Of a stretch of DNA of 64,000 nt, positions 35,311 to 47,209 are shown in pieces. The stretch comes from Sphagnum compactum (lineage: Eukaryota; Bryophyta; Sphagnopsida; Sphagnales). Every line of letters begins with the position of its first letter. The stretch's first letter is position 1. The notes beneath the pieces are model-generated. The model ran no database searches. It was given only the letters and a program-made list of their open reading frames with translations, and was not told where the DNA came from. A program made the position numbers and the translations under genes. Location of the stretch: positions 3,141,267 to 3,205,266 of the forward strand of contig OZ234502.1 of NCBI GenBank assembly GCA_965153455.1, written 5' to 3'.

Positions 35311-35579
35311 TTTTGTTTTTTCATGGGATTCAACCATGGCTAGAATTGAAGGGTGTTTGTAAAGGAGAGGCTACAAGAGGTTGCAAAAGGCTACAAGTGT
35401 TTTTTTTTTTCTTGGGATTCAATGATGGTTAAAAGAAACAAAGGTTGAAATTTTTTTCCCTAGAATTTGGTGAGGGCCAAAAAAAGAGAAGAAGAGGCTA
35501 CAAGTTTCTTTTCATGAGTTTTAACCATGGTGGATTTGGAGTGCACAAAAAAAACTTGATGATTGTGCTTTGTGTGATT

Positions 35580-37990
35580 AGAGCATGAAAGCATAATATG
35601 ATGGGAGTTTTTGAAAATCATAATTTTAGATTTTGAAAGTTAGTCAAGTCTTGTTGTATATAACTCAAATGCATTTGAAAAATATAGTAAAAATGAGATG
35701 AAAAACTGAAAATTATATTGTTATCCTCCTAATTCTAAAAAAATTACACAAAAAAAAATCAATGTTCAATCCAAGACAAATTTTTCAATGTAAGGTACAT
35801 CTAGGTTCCCAATCCAAATAACCATGGTTATGAACTTTTTGCTTATAGTGAAATTGGAGAACATGCTTATAATTTTGAACCATGACACATTTAAAGTATT
35901 ATAATAGTTAAAATGAAAAAATCAAGTAAGAAAGTGTTCCTTTTTTTTTTCAAGATTTAAACGAAGATCTAAGAATCATTGAAATTTAGAAAGTTAGTTT
36001 CAATATTCAAATTGATTTTTAAAAGACCAATTTTGTGGTGAGGTTTAGCAAAGAGCTCCAAATAATAAAATTGTCGTGTGTGTTTGCAAGGTAACCAATG
36101 GAGATGCCCCTAATGCTAAAGATCCCCTTTATAATGGTTGTTTTAGGAGTTTTAAAACTCCCATATCAAGTTTGCAAAAAATGTTGTCACCTAAACATCT
36201 AATTAAAGAACTCAATTGTTTTGATTCCAATTTGAAGTTGGAAGTATCCAATCAATCAAATAAGAACCATCAAGATTTGACAAGTGTTGCACCAAAAAAT
36301 CCATATGACATTTGAGTTCAAAAAATTGATCATGATGTGGTCCTTTTCAAAAAAATCATGCATGTTTTGATTATAGTCCATCCTCAAACATTGGGATAAG
36401 ACTTTATGGGTTTTTAAATCTTTGAACATACCTTTATCACAACTTGAGCAATCTACCTGAAGCACCCATGCCATCTAAAGTCTTAAATTTTAGTGATGAG
36501 TAATTGTGGAAATGGTATATGGGGGATTTTTGAAATCCTTTGTATGGTCATCCATGGACTATTCTAAAGACAGTTTTAGAAATAAATACCTATGAAAAAA
36601 CACATTAACATGTGTCATTTCATGTCCATATGAAATGCATATATTGACATAAATAATGACGAATTATTGAAAATCATATGAAAACATAAGGAAAATTTTT
36701 TTTGATCATCATTGGTATTGCAAAACAACTTGGAGCTCAAATAGGGGGAATGTAGAAAGAAAGACAACTTTATAAAATCAACAACGTATAGGTTCCCCCT
36801 ATTGCCAATGCCATGATTCAAGTTGGAAATGTACCCCCTTCACCAATGGTTGGATTGGATCCATATCAAGTACCCAACTTGAAATCAAATCTTGTATTAT
36901 TGGTAATAGAGATAGCTTATATCCATAAGCGTGGGTCCTCCTTTTTAAGGTACCCAAAGTGGCGTCCACCCAAGGAAGAAGCTTGAGGACACACATGCGC
37001 CTTTACAAAATCTGTAACCTTTTAGACACTTTTTGATATAGTGCTAAAGAGTTTAACATCAAATACATTCATTAATTCACATTCAAACCGTAAGGACTAA
37101 AGACTTGCTCTGACCTTTTAAGTGTATTTGCTTGGCAAATTAGAGATATCTGTGTAGTGACCCCTTTGGGACGATTCTTTCAGAATCCCCGAACCTCTCT
37201 TTCAACCTCAAAACACTGTTATTCAAAAAGTAATGAAATTTTATTAAAAAATATGGGTATAAAAAAATGCTGGAACTCAAGATCAAATGCACAAAGGTTG
37301 AAAAATAATTTATAGTTGTCATACACACAGCAACAACAAGTACCTATAATCGTAGTACCTTTGCCATTTCAGCAACAAACTGTCGAATAATTAATTAAAT
37401 TTGAAATCTAAACATTGGCACTTAGTTTTTTAATTTTGTTGAAATTTTTGACAGGTAATGATTATAAAAATAATAATAAACAAGGTTATGTCAATGTTAT
37501 GAAATAGTTTAGTGTGTCTAAATTGCCTCGGTTTTTAAATCCTTGTTTTATGTCCTCAGTTTGAAGTCGCAGGCTTTAATATACATCACATTGACATGCC
37601 TTGAGGAAAGGGCATTTTTTCTTTCAAATTGTTAGCTCTGCCGGGGAAGGGAGAGACCACACGAATCTAGTTTTCATTTGGTCTCACATTTTGAGTAACG
37701 TCCTCCAGGTGTTATTGCTGAGAATTATGAGTCCATTTTTTTGGAGCACTTCATGGAATAATTCCTATTTTAAATGTTGCTTGTTTCCAAGTTTGAACTT
37801 GCCAGTAGGGTTACTAGACAAAAAGAATTTCACCCATTTCTGGCATTGTGACCATTTTCATAAAGCCCTAAACCCTAAATCCTAACTCTCCACAGGCTTT
37901 ACAATTCGTGTAAAGTAGTCCACTTACGGGTCTTCTCACTACCACACCCACTGAGCAGCTGCAATCTTCAGCTCATATTCCTATTTTATA
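35580..37990. other. AT-rich gene-free DNA
   Basis: No gene is recognised. A CCCTAAACCCTAAATCCTAA telomere-like stretch occurs at about 37,865. Confidence 0.4.
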
Positions 37991-38005
37991 CGGATGGCTG
38001 GGTAA

Positions 38006-38160
38006 GATACGAGACAAAAAGTCCCCAAATGATATTCCCTAAAAAGCTCTATGTCATGGCACATTGAAGAAGTTAAGTGTAGGGGATACAAGACAAAAGT
38101 CCCAAATGATATTCTAAAAAGCTCTATGTGATGGCACATTGAAGAAGTTAAGTGTAGGGG
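38006..38160 (+). repeat. Two-copy ~78-bp tandem duplication
   Basis: Copies at 38,006-38,084 and 38,085-38,160 share AAGCTCTATGTSATGGCACA and TTGAAGAAGTTAAGTGTAGG, with two single-base length changes in the A/C runs. It looks recent. Confidence 0.9.
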
Positions 38161-38821
38161 ATATGCCCTCGGAGTGGGGCATTTTTCTCAAATTCAGCTC
38201 CCACTTGAGGTGGAGCCAAGGGGAACAACTTATTGCAGGAATGCCTCTCTCCACTGAAAAGATTCTGCTCGTGCTTCAAAGTTCTAATTTCAACCTCATG
38301 GGCCATCATCATCCATCATATGAACTTGTCCATGAAAAGTCAGAAGTCTTTCATGGTGATACCCACTAGCAAATCCTAAATTCCTTCAACCAACCATGAA
38401 CTCATGAGAGACCCAAAAAAAAACACTCAAAACCCACCAATCGTTTGTACACCAAAGAAAGACTTCCATTTCATTCAATAAAAAACTTGAGCCCACCAAA
38501 TTTTTTCTGTTAATGGATATTCATCTTTCTAAGTCTTGTTGTGTAGCATATGCCATGTTGACCTAAGCATGGGGAGAGTGACCAAAGGACTTTCTCACCT
38601 CAAAGAGGAGATAACAGACAGCTTGGTCACATGGTTCTCTCCTTGAAATGACATCCATGAGGATGATAATATTCAACAGACAAAATACATGGATGTTTTG
38701 CATGGTGAAGCTCAGGTGGATCCTTAAGGTAACCCAAGGCCATCTGACACTAAACTTGACTTGGGGGTGCCAATTGCTTATCAGGTCAGGTCTGCTGTTG
38801 TGCTCTTCTAATAAAATAAAT

Positions 38822-39150
38822 AAACAAGGGGGCGTGTCACACTATGGCCTAGCCATTTACATTTAAAAGTATCTTAAGGCAAAAGGAAAGAATTATGGAA
38901 ATTCAAGTATTTCATCATGCAAAAATATAATCTTTAAAAAAAATCCTCTCCAAGAAACCAAAACCCTTCAAGATATAATTATAACTCTATAACTAATCTC
39001 AAGTTTCAATACAAGCCAAAATATCATCTTTCAAAAATCCTCATATCAAAATAGACCTACTACTACCTAGGGGCCAAAATCCCTTAAGCTACTATACTCT
39101 ATAATGAATCTAAACACCATACCCTTGCCTACGAAGGCGAGACCAATAAA
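38822..39150 (+). repeat. Dispersed repeat family, copy C
   Basis: It starts AAACAAGGGGGCGTGTCACA and runs in the same order as copies A and B, through CTACTACCTAGGGGCCAAAA, to CACCATACCCTTGCCTACGA. It has one central unit and no triplication. Confidence 0.8.
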
Positions 39151-39439
39151 CAAATAATGGTACAATGTCCTTCAGATGATTCTAGAATGTACAGATATCA
39201 AAATTTGGCCAATTTGGGGTTGTATCATAATGTGTCTATTCTCTACCCTAGACCAGAGTCAATAAATTGAAGCCTAAAGATGTAGGGTCCCGGCATTATG
39301 AAAATAAGAGACCTCTCATAAGACCATAGCCAACTCGAGCTCTAAGGGAATGTCGCCCATCCTTTGGCTTTGGGCTTCAACCATCATGAAAGGTAATGAT
39401 TATCATGAATCTAAACATGCATAGATCACGAAGCCAAGG

Positions 39440-39560
39440 AGTGGAAGAGCTCAAGGGATATGATGCCTACTTATACGTGTAAGATTCCTCCCATGGTTAA
39501 GGAGTAGGTGTAATATCCATCTTCTTTTCTAAGAGGCATATACATGGATATAAGATGCCC
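39440..39560. repeat. Foldback repeat family member 1
   Basis: An arm GGATATGATGCCTACTTATA is matched, inverted, by AAGGAGTAGGTGTAATATCC 30 bp away, giving an imperfect hairpin. Sequence just after it (TTTTCTAAGAGGCATATACA...GGATATAAGATGCCCTCC) recurs at 47,150-47,200. Confidence 0.65.
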
Positions 39561-39599
39561 TCCAAAAGTATTCGGAGATTTCTTGGAGTTCTTCACAAG

Positions 39600-40850
39600 A
39601 AGAAAGAGGTTCTAAAGAAAACCAAAAAAACTTTTAAGTACCTTAGAAATTGTGTAAGTCAAGGGTCAAGGATTGTTGTGTTTAGTGGTGGCCTTCATCA
39701 AGAAAGGGGTGCTTTCATCAACTTGTGAAACTGGTATTTTCTTGGATTAGAAATAAATAGCCTTGTATTTAATACGCCACCAAAGTGGTTCTTATTAAAA
39801 AAACCAATTTGAGTGGCTTGTTATGGGTATAAACTTGACCGGTGTTAGACTGGTATTGTATTTGAACCTATTGGATCAGTATTAGATCCTTACTAATATA
39901 AATTGTCGTGACATGTAGTGTCGTAACATACGGTGTGGTAAAGGTGTAAATCCATAGTAAATTCTACTAAACAAAAAGACTAAAACCAACCAAAAGTAAA
40001 AACTATTCAACCAAAAAAAAATGCATGCACATATATATACGATGCACAAGAGAAAGCTGAAATGAAATTCTCATGTATAACTACAGAGGACCTTCCAAGA
40101 ATTTTGAGACTAAACGATAAAGTTAGGGAAGCGCCAGTAATGGGGAATTATTAATTACTTGATTACCATGGTTGTAATTCAGTCAGTAATTCATTTTTGG
40201 TGTGACAGTGGCAATAGCAAGGTTTTAAAACATTTTGACACTAGCATATTGTTTATTTATATTGGTATGGTATTAAACAAATTATTTTTGGTTTTGGTAT
40301 TATTTGTGTAGTTGATTGTGAATAGGCGAAGAACAATAACAAGCATAAAATGGAGGCTCTAAAATAATGAAGAATTATATTTCAAATCCCAAGGGTATGA
40401 GACCATAAATGCTCGGTTAGATACATGCATATATACTACTATTTGGTATATCAAAGACCTGGTTATCAAGCTAGTTATTAATAACCTATCAGTTGGTTAT
40501 TGATTTTCTGATAATCAATTTTAAATTGATAACTGCCTGATGTTGAATTTCCAATAATCTAATGAACTACTTGGATGACCTGATTATCATCCAGGTAGGT
40601 TATCAATTTTGAAACACTAATACAAAAAAAATAAAATAATAATAATCAAAAATTTAAATTTTAGAAACATATTATCCGCTAATAACAAATGGTTATCAAC
40701 TGGTTATTGATAACCTAAATATTATACATAACTGTTGGTTATTACCCAATTTTTTTCAAAACCGTACCTGGCAGCTCAAATTTTTTATATTGATATTGAT
40801 AACTTGTGTGATCCAAGGAAAAATCCACTAGACCCACCCGGAGGTTATTA
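39600..40850. other. Gene-free DNA
   Basis: No gene is recognised. TTATCAATAACC-type motifs recur in both orientations at 40,440-40,740 (ACTGGTTATTGATAACC and similar), a low-order foldback. Confidence 0.4.
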
Positions 40851-40854
40851 CGAA

Positions 40855-41640
40855 AGGAAATAACCTGCTTACATTGGTAGTTACTTAGATTACTTTACTT
40901 CCCCCAAAAAAAGGCATATAATTGAAGAGGAGACTCATGGCATCCCAAAAACAAACAAAAAATAGCGGCCTCTGGTGCGTCCACGCACGAGAGCCTAAAG
41001 ATGAGCTAAAGATATCAAATGCAGAGCTCTTTGGCAGTCTGGAAAGTCACTTCCCAAAAAAAGAAAAGAAGAGGGAAAAAAAAAAGAAAAACCGCACGCA
41101 ACAAAAGCGCCTTCCCAAAAACTACGAAACGCTTTCAGACGACAAAAAAGCCCAAATTGAAGTACCTCTACATTCCCACTTGGGCCATCTGTCGTGTCGG
41201 TTCCCCACACGACACCTCGATATTTGCGCTCCTCCCGCGGCCCCCCCATTCCCGCCCGCCCCGTTTTCACTCTGTTGTTGGACGATATCCATTCGCAGGG
41301 GGTCATGTAATAATCCGTGTTTCCTCTATTTACTCATCCATAGAATCCCACAGAGATCCTTCCATCCCTTTTTTACAAAACAAATTTCCACCGCCCATTC
41401 ATCGCGACTCATTCATTCCCTGTCCGCCCGACGCCGCTCCGTCGGCTGCGGTCTGCACCGGGGCCCGGGCTGTCCCCGGGTTGCGCACAACCATTCGTTA
41501 CTGCCAGTTGTTATAGTCCGTGCCCGGAATTTACCTCGCCTCATGTCCCGCGTGAAAACAAATTACCGACCACCCAAGTCTCTTGAAAGAAAAGAAAAAA
41601 AGTTATTTACTACCTACCTGAATAGAAAGGTGTGGCGCTG
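40855..41640. promoter_or_regulatory. Orphan GC/CpG-rich island
   Basis: GC content and CpG frequency are far above the surrounding AT-rich DNA, highest at 41,200-41,550 (for example GGGGCCCGGGCTGTCCCCGGG). Open frames of 243 codons (+) and 103 codons (-) cross it, but their products are low-complexity and lack any known domain. It resembles a promoter and 5' leader whose gene body is missing, or the distal promoter of the F-box gene 3 kb downstream. Confidence 0.4.
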
Positions 41641-42264
41641 TATATTATTTTAAATGAAAAAAATGTTTAAAAAATAAAATAAAAACCGTAATTTTTTTTA
41701 AAAAAATTGGTTCATTATTTCAAAATTTTGGGAACATGAGACAAAAGTGTAGGTCGAGTTTAAGGTCTATCAATTTCATTGTTTCTATTACTCAACATTT
41801 AATAGATAGGTGATTTACAAGTCACTTATTTATTTATTTATTTATTGATGCTTAGCAATAGCTCTAATATCTACTATGGTTCACTTAAGATGTTACATAA
41901 AGTGGAGTCCTTGATCCTTTACCAATTAGAATTGTTATGAGGAACATAAAATGTTGTAGTACTTTTTCTTTTTATTGAACATACCATCAATCAATTATTT
42001 TTATTTCAGCATAATATATGTATCATCTCAAAAAACATCATAAATTTATCAATTTTATTGTCGAACTTGGTTTCGAAATTTTTTAAAAGAATCATTTTAC
42101 AATTAAGTGCCAAACTAGATAAGGTATTACATATTACAATAGTTTGGATCACTTTACAAATAATTTTAATATGCAATGGCTTTTTGTCCCCCAGTCATTG
42201 CGACGAAACGTCCAGTAATAGTCTTGCATTACATATACAATAGCTATATGTATGGGAAGGCCAT

Positions 42265-42345
42265 ATATTGGGGCCAAAATCCCTTAAACTACTACTATAC
42301 TCTATAATAAATCAAGACACTATATCCTTGCCTTGGTATGCAAGG
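42265..42345 (+). repeat. Dispersed repeat family, copy D (end only)
   Basis: It matches the last ~80 bp of copies A-C: GGGGCCAAAATCCCTTAAAC, then CTCTATAATAAAT and TATCCTTGCCTTGGTATGCA. Confidence 0.75.
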
Positions 42346-42529
42346 CCAATTATTATTTTTCATTTGAGCGAAATTTCACACAAAAAGATTTTTTTTGGCT
42401 CATCATGGGTAGGTAGCCCAGTCATAATAAGATAGAAAAAAAAAAGAATTAGCCCACATTTGCCTTGCCTACCATTACCTACATTTTGGTACGTAGGTAT
42501 TTATTTAATTTCACTCTTTAGTTTACAAC

Positions 42530-44193
42530 TGTTCAGGTGAGTCTGTTGGGGGGGGGGGGTAACTTTTCTAACTTTGTTATTTCTTTTCGGGTTTGAGGTT
42601 GCCAGTTGGCGTCATTGTGGCGTTGACTATTTATGCCGGGTAAAACGGGCCTTCAACAACGACGTGCCTCTCCGGAGGTGTGTGACCAGAGATAGATGAA
42701 TAACAATGTAGATGGATGAATGAACAACTAGGATGCTTTGAAGCCAACGCTAGGCAACGCTAGGCAACGCTGGGCAACGTCGTCATCTTTTGTGCCTCCT
42801 TCTTCGCGTGTGTGCGCTCCGCTCCTTCGCATTTGCTGCTGTTGTGTTGCAATTGCCGCCGCCGGCGCTGCAAATTGTCGTCGTCCTCGTCGTCGTCGTG
42901 ATTGTTGTTGCATCGCGAATTCTTTTTTGCTGTGCCGGGAATTGTTTTTTTTGTGCATTGTGCCGAAATGATGAGGGAAAATATTTTGGAGAAGCGGAGC
43001 GGAAATCGAGTTTTTTCTTTGACTCTCATCAAGGCACTCGGGCTCGGTTCTTGGGTGCGATTTCTGTCTTCAAGAAGCAGCGGCGCCGGTGCTACCTCCA
43101 ATCGGTACCGTTTCTTTTCCAGGAAGCTCCCTCGCTCGCTTCTTCACATTTCCGGTTGTCAACTTTGTGAAGTTTTGGATGCTTGTGGAGGCAGAAGAGG
43201 AGAGCAAACTCAGTTTCTTGAGGATGATATTTCCGATGCGAATCTGATCGTTCAGAAATGAACTAGAAGAAGAACATTCTAGTGCGATTCGTGGCTGAAC
43301 GGATGCTTTCAAGTCTTCAATAACGAATGTTGAAACATGTATACTTTCTTGGGGAATGTATTGCGGAAGCATGGCTCGATGCATGTATGCGGCTTTCTTC
43401 TTCCGCGAAAGAAAACCTCTTTAAAACTGGAGCATGTTGTTGTTTTAGTAGATAGTGCTAACACACGCTCCTCGCACTCATGAGGTTGTGAAAATCCTCA
43501 ACGCCTGTGTAATTAAGAAAGCACGAAGTTGTTGTCACTGTTCAGCTTCACGGAATTGCACAGCCACTCCAAGTTCTCGTTATTATCACATGAAAAAGAC
43601 ATCGAACTGCGTGCTTTGCCATGTGATAATAACGTAATCCTTCTCCTCCGCCAATCCAATACGCTTGCATGTCGCCGATTCAAGGGGCTCTGCCTGTATC
43701 GTAAGAAACACGAAACCGTTCTTCCTGACGACGTTGAGACTCGGACTCCACTTGCCCGTTTCCCTGTAGATTCCTTTGGTTAGGAAAAACGTCGTATGAT
43801 CCAAACCCCAACAGTATTCTGTGCACATCATGTGCACATCTGTTGGTGCGTTTGCTGTGTCGAGTTCCTTTGGAGTCTTGAAAGGAGGCTGGGGCTTAAT
43901 GTGCCACTCTAAGAAGTGGAGGTTTGTCCAGTGGAATGGAGAAATGAACACAAAAAGAGTAGAGAACTACTCGTAGTGACAACTGATCTGAGGGCCGGTG
44001 TGCCATGAAATGAAGTTTCCTTTGTCCAGGATTTTGCATCCTTACTCGAGGTTTTCCAAACTTAGTGCCTTTTGAGAAGTCTGCAAAACCAGCTACAAGT
44101 TCCACTGACAGCCTGCTTCAAGCGGGGCAAATATAATCTGCTGGTGTTCTGGAAGAGGATTGACCAGGCCTGGTTGCATTTGCAATCCAGCTG
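42530..44193 (+). promoter_or_regulatory. Promoter and long leader region of the F-box gene
   Basis: A GC-rich zone at 42,590-43,150 holds a 10-bp tandem motif (AACGCTAGGC, four imperfect copies at 42,748-42,782) and a GTC/GTCGTC trinucleotide run at 42,876-42,899. Several upstream ATGs occur, one opening a 119-codon frame (42,902-43,261) with no known domain. A TTTCAG acceptor-like site lies at 44,203-44,208. Transcription start and any leader intron cannot be fixed from sequence. Confidence 0.45.
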
Positions 44194-45597
44194 ATGATGC
44201 TTGATTTCAGCGTATGTGTTTCTGTGGGGTTTGTGCTTGCATTGCTGAGGCTTCCCAATTTCCTTGAACATAACAGTGTGGAATCACAGTCTGATAGTTC
44301 TGCATTTATGGCTGCTTGCAACATAAATCTTGTACCCCAGACATGGCTTTTGTGTGCGTTTGCGTTGATGTTTCTTTGTGGGTGTTTGTTCTCCAGGCTG
44401 AAGCTAACAGCAGCAAAAGGTGCGGTGAGAACAGAGACCAAGTCTGGGCATGGAGTGAAGGAGCAAGCTTGGACGCAAGACGGCAACTTGGATAAGGCAA
44501 TCTGGGAGGCACTACCAGAGGAGCTTCTCGAACGTGTTCTGGCTTTTTTGCCCCTTATTGACCTTGCCCGTCTCGCCACAGTGTGCAAGCGCTGGCAATC
44601 ACTTATTCATTGCCCACAGTTCCTGCAAACCCATGCGGAGAATTCTTCATCTTGGCCCTCTTATGGTCCAGTTCGCTACAGTGTTAATCTGTCAGAGAAT
44701 GGGAAGTTTCACTGGTCAGGGTACTGCAAATCCGCCAATAAATGGCAGAAATTGCCACCTCTCTCCCTTCCTTGTCTGGCAGGGAAGAAAGTGTGGTCAG
44801 GAGCAGGAGGGCTTTTGTGTTTCTACAACCGTGACAACGTGGGAAGGCTTACCGTATGCAACCCGGTGACCAATAGATGGAGGGAGCTTCCTCCCATGAA
44901 CCAAAAGTGGCGGTGGCCTTGTGTAACGCATATGATTGTGGATCAATCTAGGAAATCCTATAAGATCATACTTGCAGGAAATGAAGCTTATCCTCGAAAT
45001 AGCATCACATATAGATCCCAAAGCACTGAGGTGTATGATTCAGTCTTGGATACATGGCAGCTATCAGGTTGTCTTCCCAAAGACCTCTACCTTGATACAC
45101 AGGATGCAGCTCTTCACAATGGGCTTCTGTACTGCACAGCTCAGAAAACACGCACACAGACATCAGATTCACTTTCAGCATATGATGCTCTGATAGCATA
45201 TGATGTGCAGAGAGGTGTGTGGACTGAAGTTTCATCCCAACTTCCTGACAGCAGTGCATACCAAACACCCCTTTTGTGCGGAGGCCACCTGGTGATAGTG
45301 GTAGCACCTTTGGACAATGATGGTGCAGAAGGCAGATTCTACGTACTGGATGCCAGAACAAAGAACTGGAGTCTGTTGACAATTATGCCCCAGTCACTGC
45401 ATAAAAAGCTGGGCTTCTGGGGTGTTTGTGTAGCACATGGAAGCCAGATTCTTGTTGTTTCTGACACAAGCACGCTAGTTGTGGTGTATGATATGGGTGA
45501 GGGGACATGGCAGGAGCTTTCTTCACATCAGGCAGACTCCAACTTCGAATTCATAACTCCCACAATCTTCTCCCCCAATGTCAATGCCATCCCATGA
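44194..45597 (+). CDS. F-box/kelch-repeat protein, probable SCF ubiquitin-ligase substrate receptor
   Basis: This single-exon frame has 467 codons. The F-box is about residues 103-148 (WEALPEELLERVLAFLPL, then LARLATVCKRWQSLI), which would bind SKP1. The rest is a degenerate kelch/F-box-associated propeller with repeated [D/N]xxxxxW blades: NPVTNRWRELPPM, YDSVLDTWQLSGCLP, YDVQRGVWTEVSSQLP, LDARTKNWSLLTIMP and YDMGEGTWQELSSH. This layout fits the plant single-exon family of At5g15710/HAWAIIAN SKIRT/LCR type; orthology is not claimed. The second in-frame ATG at 44,308 has the better plant context (ATGGCT) and is a likely start, giving 429 residues. From either start there is a hydrophobic segment WLLCAFALMFLCGCLF (residues 51-66), unusual for an F-box protein. 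Confidence 0.88.
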   Translation: MMLDFSVCVSVGFVLALLRLPNFLEHNSVESQSDSSAFMAACNINLVPQTWLLCAFALMFLCGCLFSRLKLTAAKGAVRTETKSGHGVKEQAWTQDGNLDKAIWEALPEELLERVLAFLPLIDLARLATVCKRWQSLIHCPQFLQTHAENSSSWPSYGPVRYSVNLSENGKFHWSGYCKSANKWQKLPPLSLPCLAGKKVWSGAGGLLCFYNRDNVGRLTVCNPVTNRWRELPPMNQKWRWPCVTHMIVDQSRKSYKIILAGNEAYPRNSITYRSQSTEVYDSVLDTWQLSGCLPKDLYLDTQDAALHNGLLYCTAQKTRTQTSDSLSAYDALIAYDVQRGVWTEVSSQLPDSSAYQTPLLCGGHLVIVVAPLDNDGAEGRFYVLDARTKNWSLLTIMPQSLHKKLGFWGVCVAHGSQILVVSDTSTLVVVYDMGEGTWQELSSHQADSNFEFITPTIFSPNVNAIP

Positions 45598-46560
45598 TGG
45601 GATGGGAGGCAAGATTCAAATTCATAGTCCGACCAAGTGAATGTCACTGACTGCTGAGGGCTTGCTAGCAGGTATTGAAGCTTAGAAAAATTCTTCAATC
45701 CTGTTTGAAAATGGGTGTGCTGCCACACAATTATGATGAGAGTGTCTCCTGTTTAGAGTTAGGAGATACAGATGACGTGATCAGCCATCAGTTTCAGAGA
45801 CCAGCATGGCAACAACTTTAGACCTCATAGCTGGTAAATACAGTTGGCATCATGCTCTGTAGTCAGTTTACACACCAGTTTTGGTGTGAAGGTTTTTGTT
45901 ACTGTTTTGCACATGAGCAGAGACACGGAAGCCTTTTGCTTGCATGAGCAGGGACATGAAGGCAGGCCTGCATCCTTCTGCATGGCGATTTTATCTTTTT
46001 CCCTGGTATTACCATAGGAGAAGCACCAAGTGTGATCAGGCTGCTCCTTGCTGTGGTAAATAGTGCAAGTATGTTTTTTATTCTCTTGACCTTTCCTGAT
46101 TGCGTCAAGTTATCAGTATTGTCAAGACAGGAGAAGATTTGATAGTCTCAATAAGTCATCAATAGATATAATTAGGGAGATCACCCGATAGTGGTTTTCA
46201 TTCTTGTGTTCCTAGAAATAGAGGAGTTTTGGGCATGTATGTATTTGTTACAGTGGAAATGAATAACACTGTGAATAAGATTATACTCACAATGGTCTCA
46301 GCTGTATGATGCAGAGAGTATGGGATGATGTGTCCAAAATTCGGAACATTTAAGTGAGACTTCTGCAGGGTTTTGAGTTGTCTTTCACATCTGGTTGTAG
46401 TTCTGTAAGGAGGTCTGACTCCTCTGCGAATATTGTGCACTATTCTTGATTGTTTGCTGAAGTTTCATCTGAAGAAAAGAGATGATGCAAATTTGATCAG
46501 TGTTCTATCATTTTACATGATTTGCCTACAGAAATAAAAAGTGGGTGCAAATGCTCTCCA
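45598..46560. other. 3' flank of the F-box gene
   Basis: This is probably 3' UTR and flank. The gene's TGA lies at 45,595-45,597, and the following 20 bases fold back on the last codons (CCATCCCATGATGGGATGGG), a small stem. No further gene is seen. Confidence 0.45.
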
Positions 46561-47084
46561 ACATCAATCAACATTCAACTACAAATTCAGGTTGGTTTTA
46601 TATGGTAGAACTGGATTGGATTGATTTTTGGGACGACATGATTTTGTTTTGCGAGAAGCCGCAGTTTTCTATTTTCATCATAGTTGACTAGAGAGATTGG
46701 AATCTGCAATAGTGGAAACTCTGTGATGCTTCAGACACACTGAACTTTCCATTGTGCAATATCTAAACAAGTTGAGACTGAAATTTGTGCTATATTTTGG
46801 TTCTCGGTGATGAAGTTATTCTGCATTGCATTTGTTGAAACTCTCTCTTAGTAGTTGTGAACATGTAGTCTTTTCATCCATATGAAGATTTGCATGACAG
46901 GGCTATTCCTTGGATGTCTATGTGGAGTAAAGCCCCAGCAAGGGGGCATTCCCAAAATAAGGGGCCTAGGACAAGGCAGCAGCTGAGTCCAGCACCCTGC
47001 ATATTGGGAATCTGCCCCACCCCATGGGCTTTATCCTTCAAAAAGCATGAGGCAAACTTCAGCAAGAACTTAAACATATGTAGA

Positions 47085-47205
47085 TCATGAGGCATAGATC
47101 ATGGCACCTACTTCTTAAGAGTGGAAAGGGATCTTACACCTATGATCACTCTGCTTTTCTAAGAGGGACATTCAAGGACATAAGAGGTGCCCTGCAAATA
47201 CACGT
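47085..47205. repeat. Foldback repeat family member 2
   Basis: GGCACCTACTTCTTAAGAGT, GGGATCTTACACCTATGAT and TTTTCTAAGAGGGACATTCA follow one another in the order seen at 39,460-39,550 and 55,390-55,500. Confidence 0.6.
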
Positions 47206-47209
47206 GGGT

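Noticed and set aside
40922-41653. 243-codon open frame (+)
   Set aside because: The product is Lys/Pro/Ser low-complexity, has no domain, and overlaps a GC-rich island where stops are rare. A minus-strand frame covers the same DNA.
42902-43261. 119-codon frame upstream of the F-box gene
   Set aside because: It has no recognisable domain and lies in the GC-rich presumed leader. It is kept only as a possible upstream ORF.
44118-44588. 156-codon minus-strand frame
   Set aside because: It is the shadow of the F-box gene 5' part.
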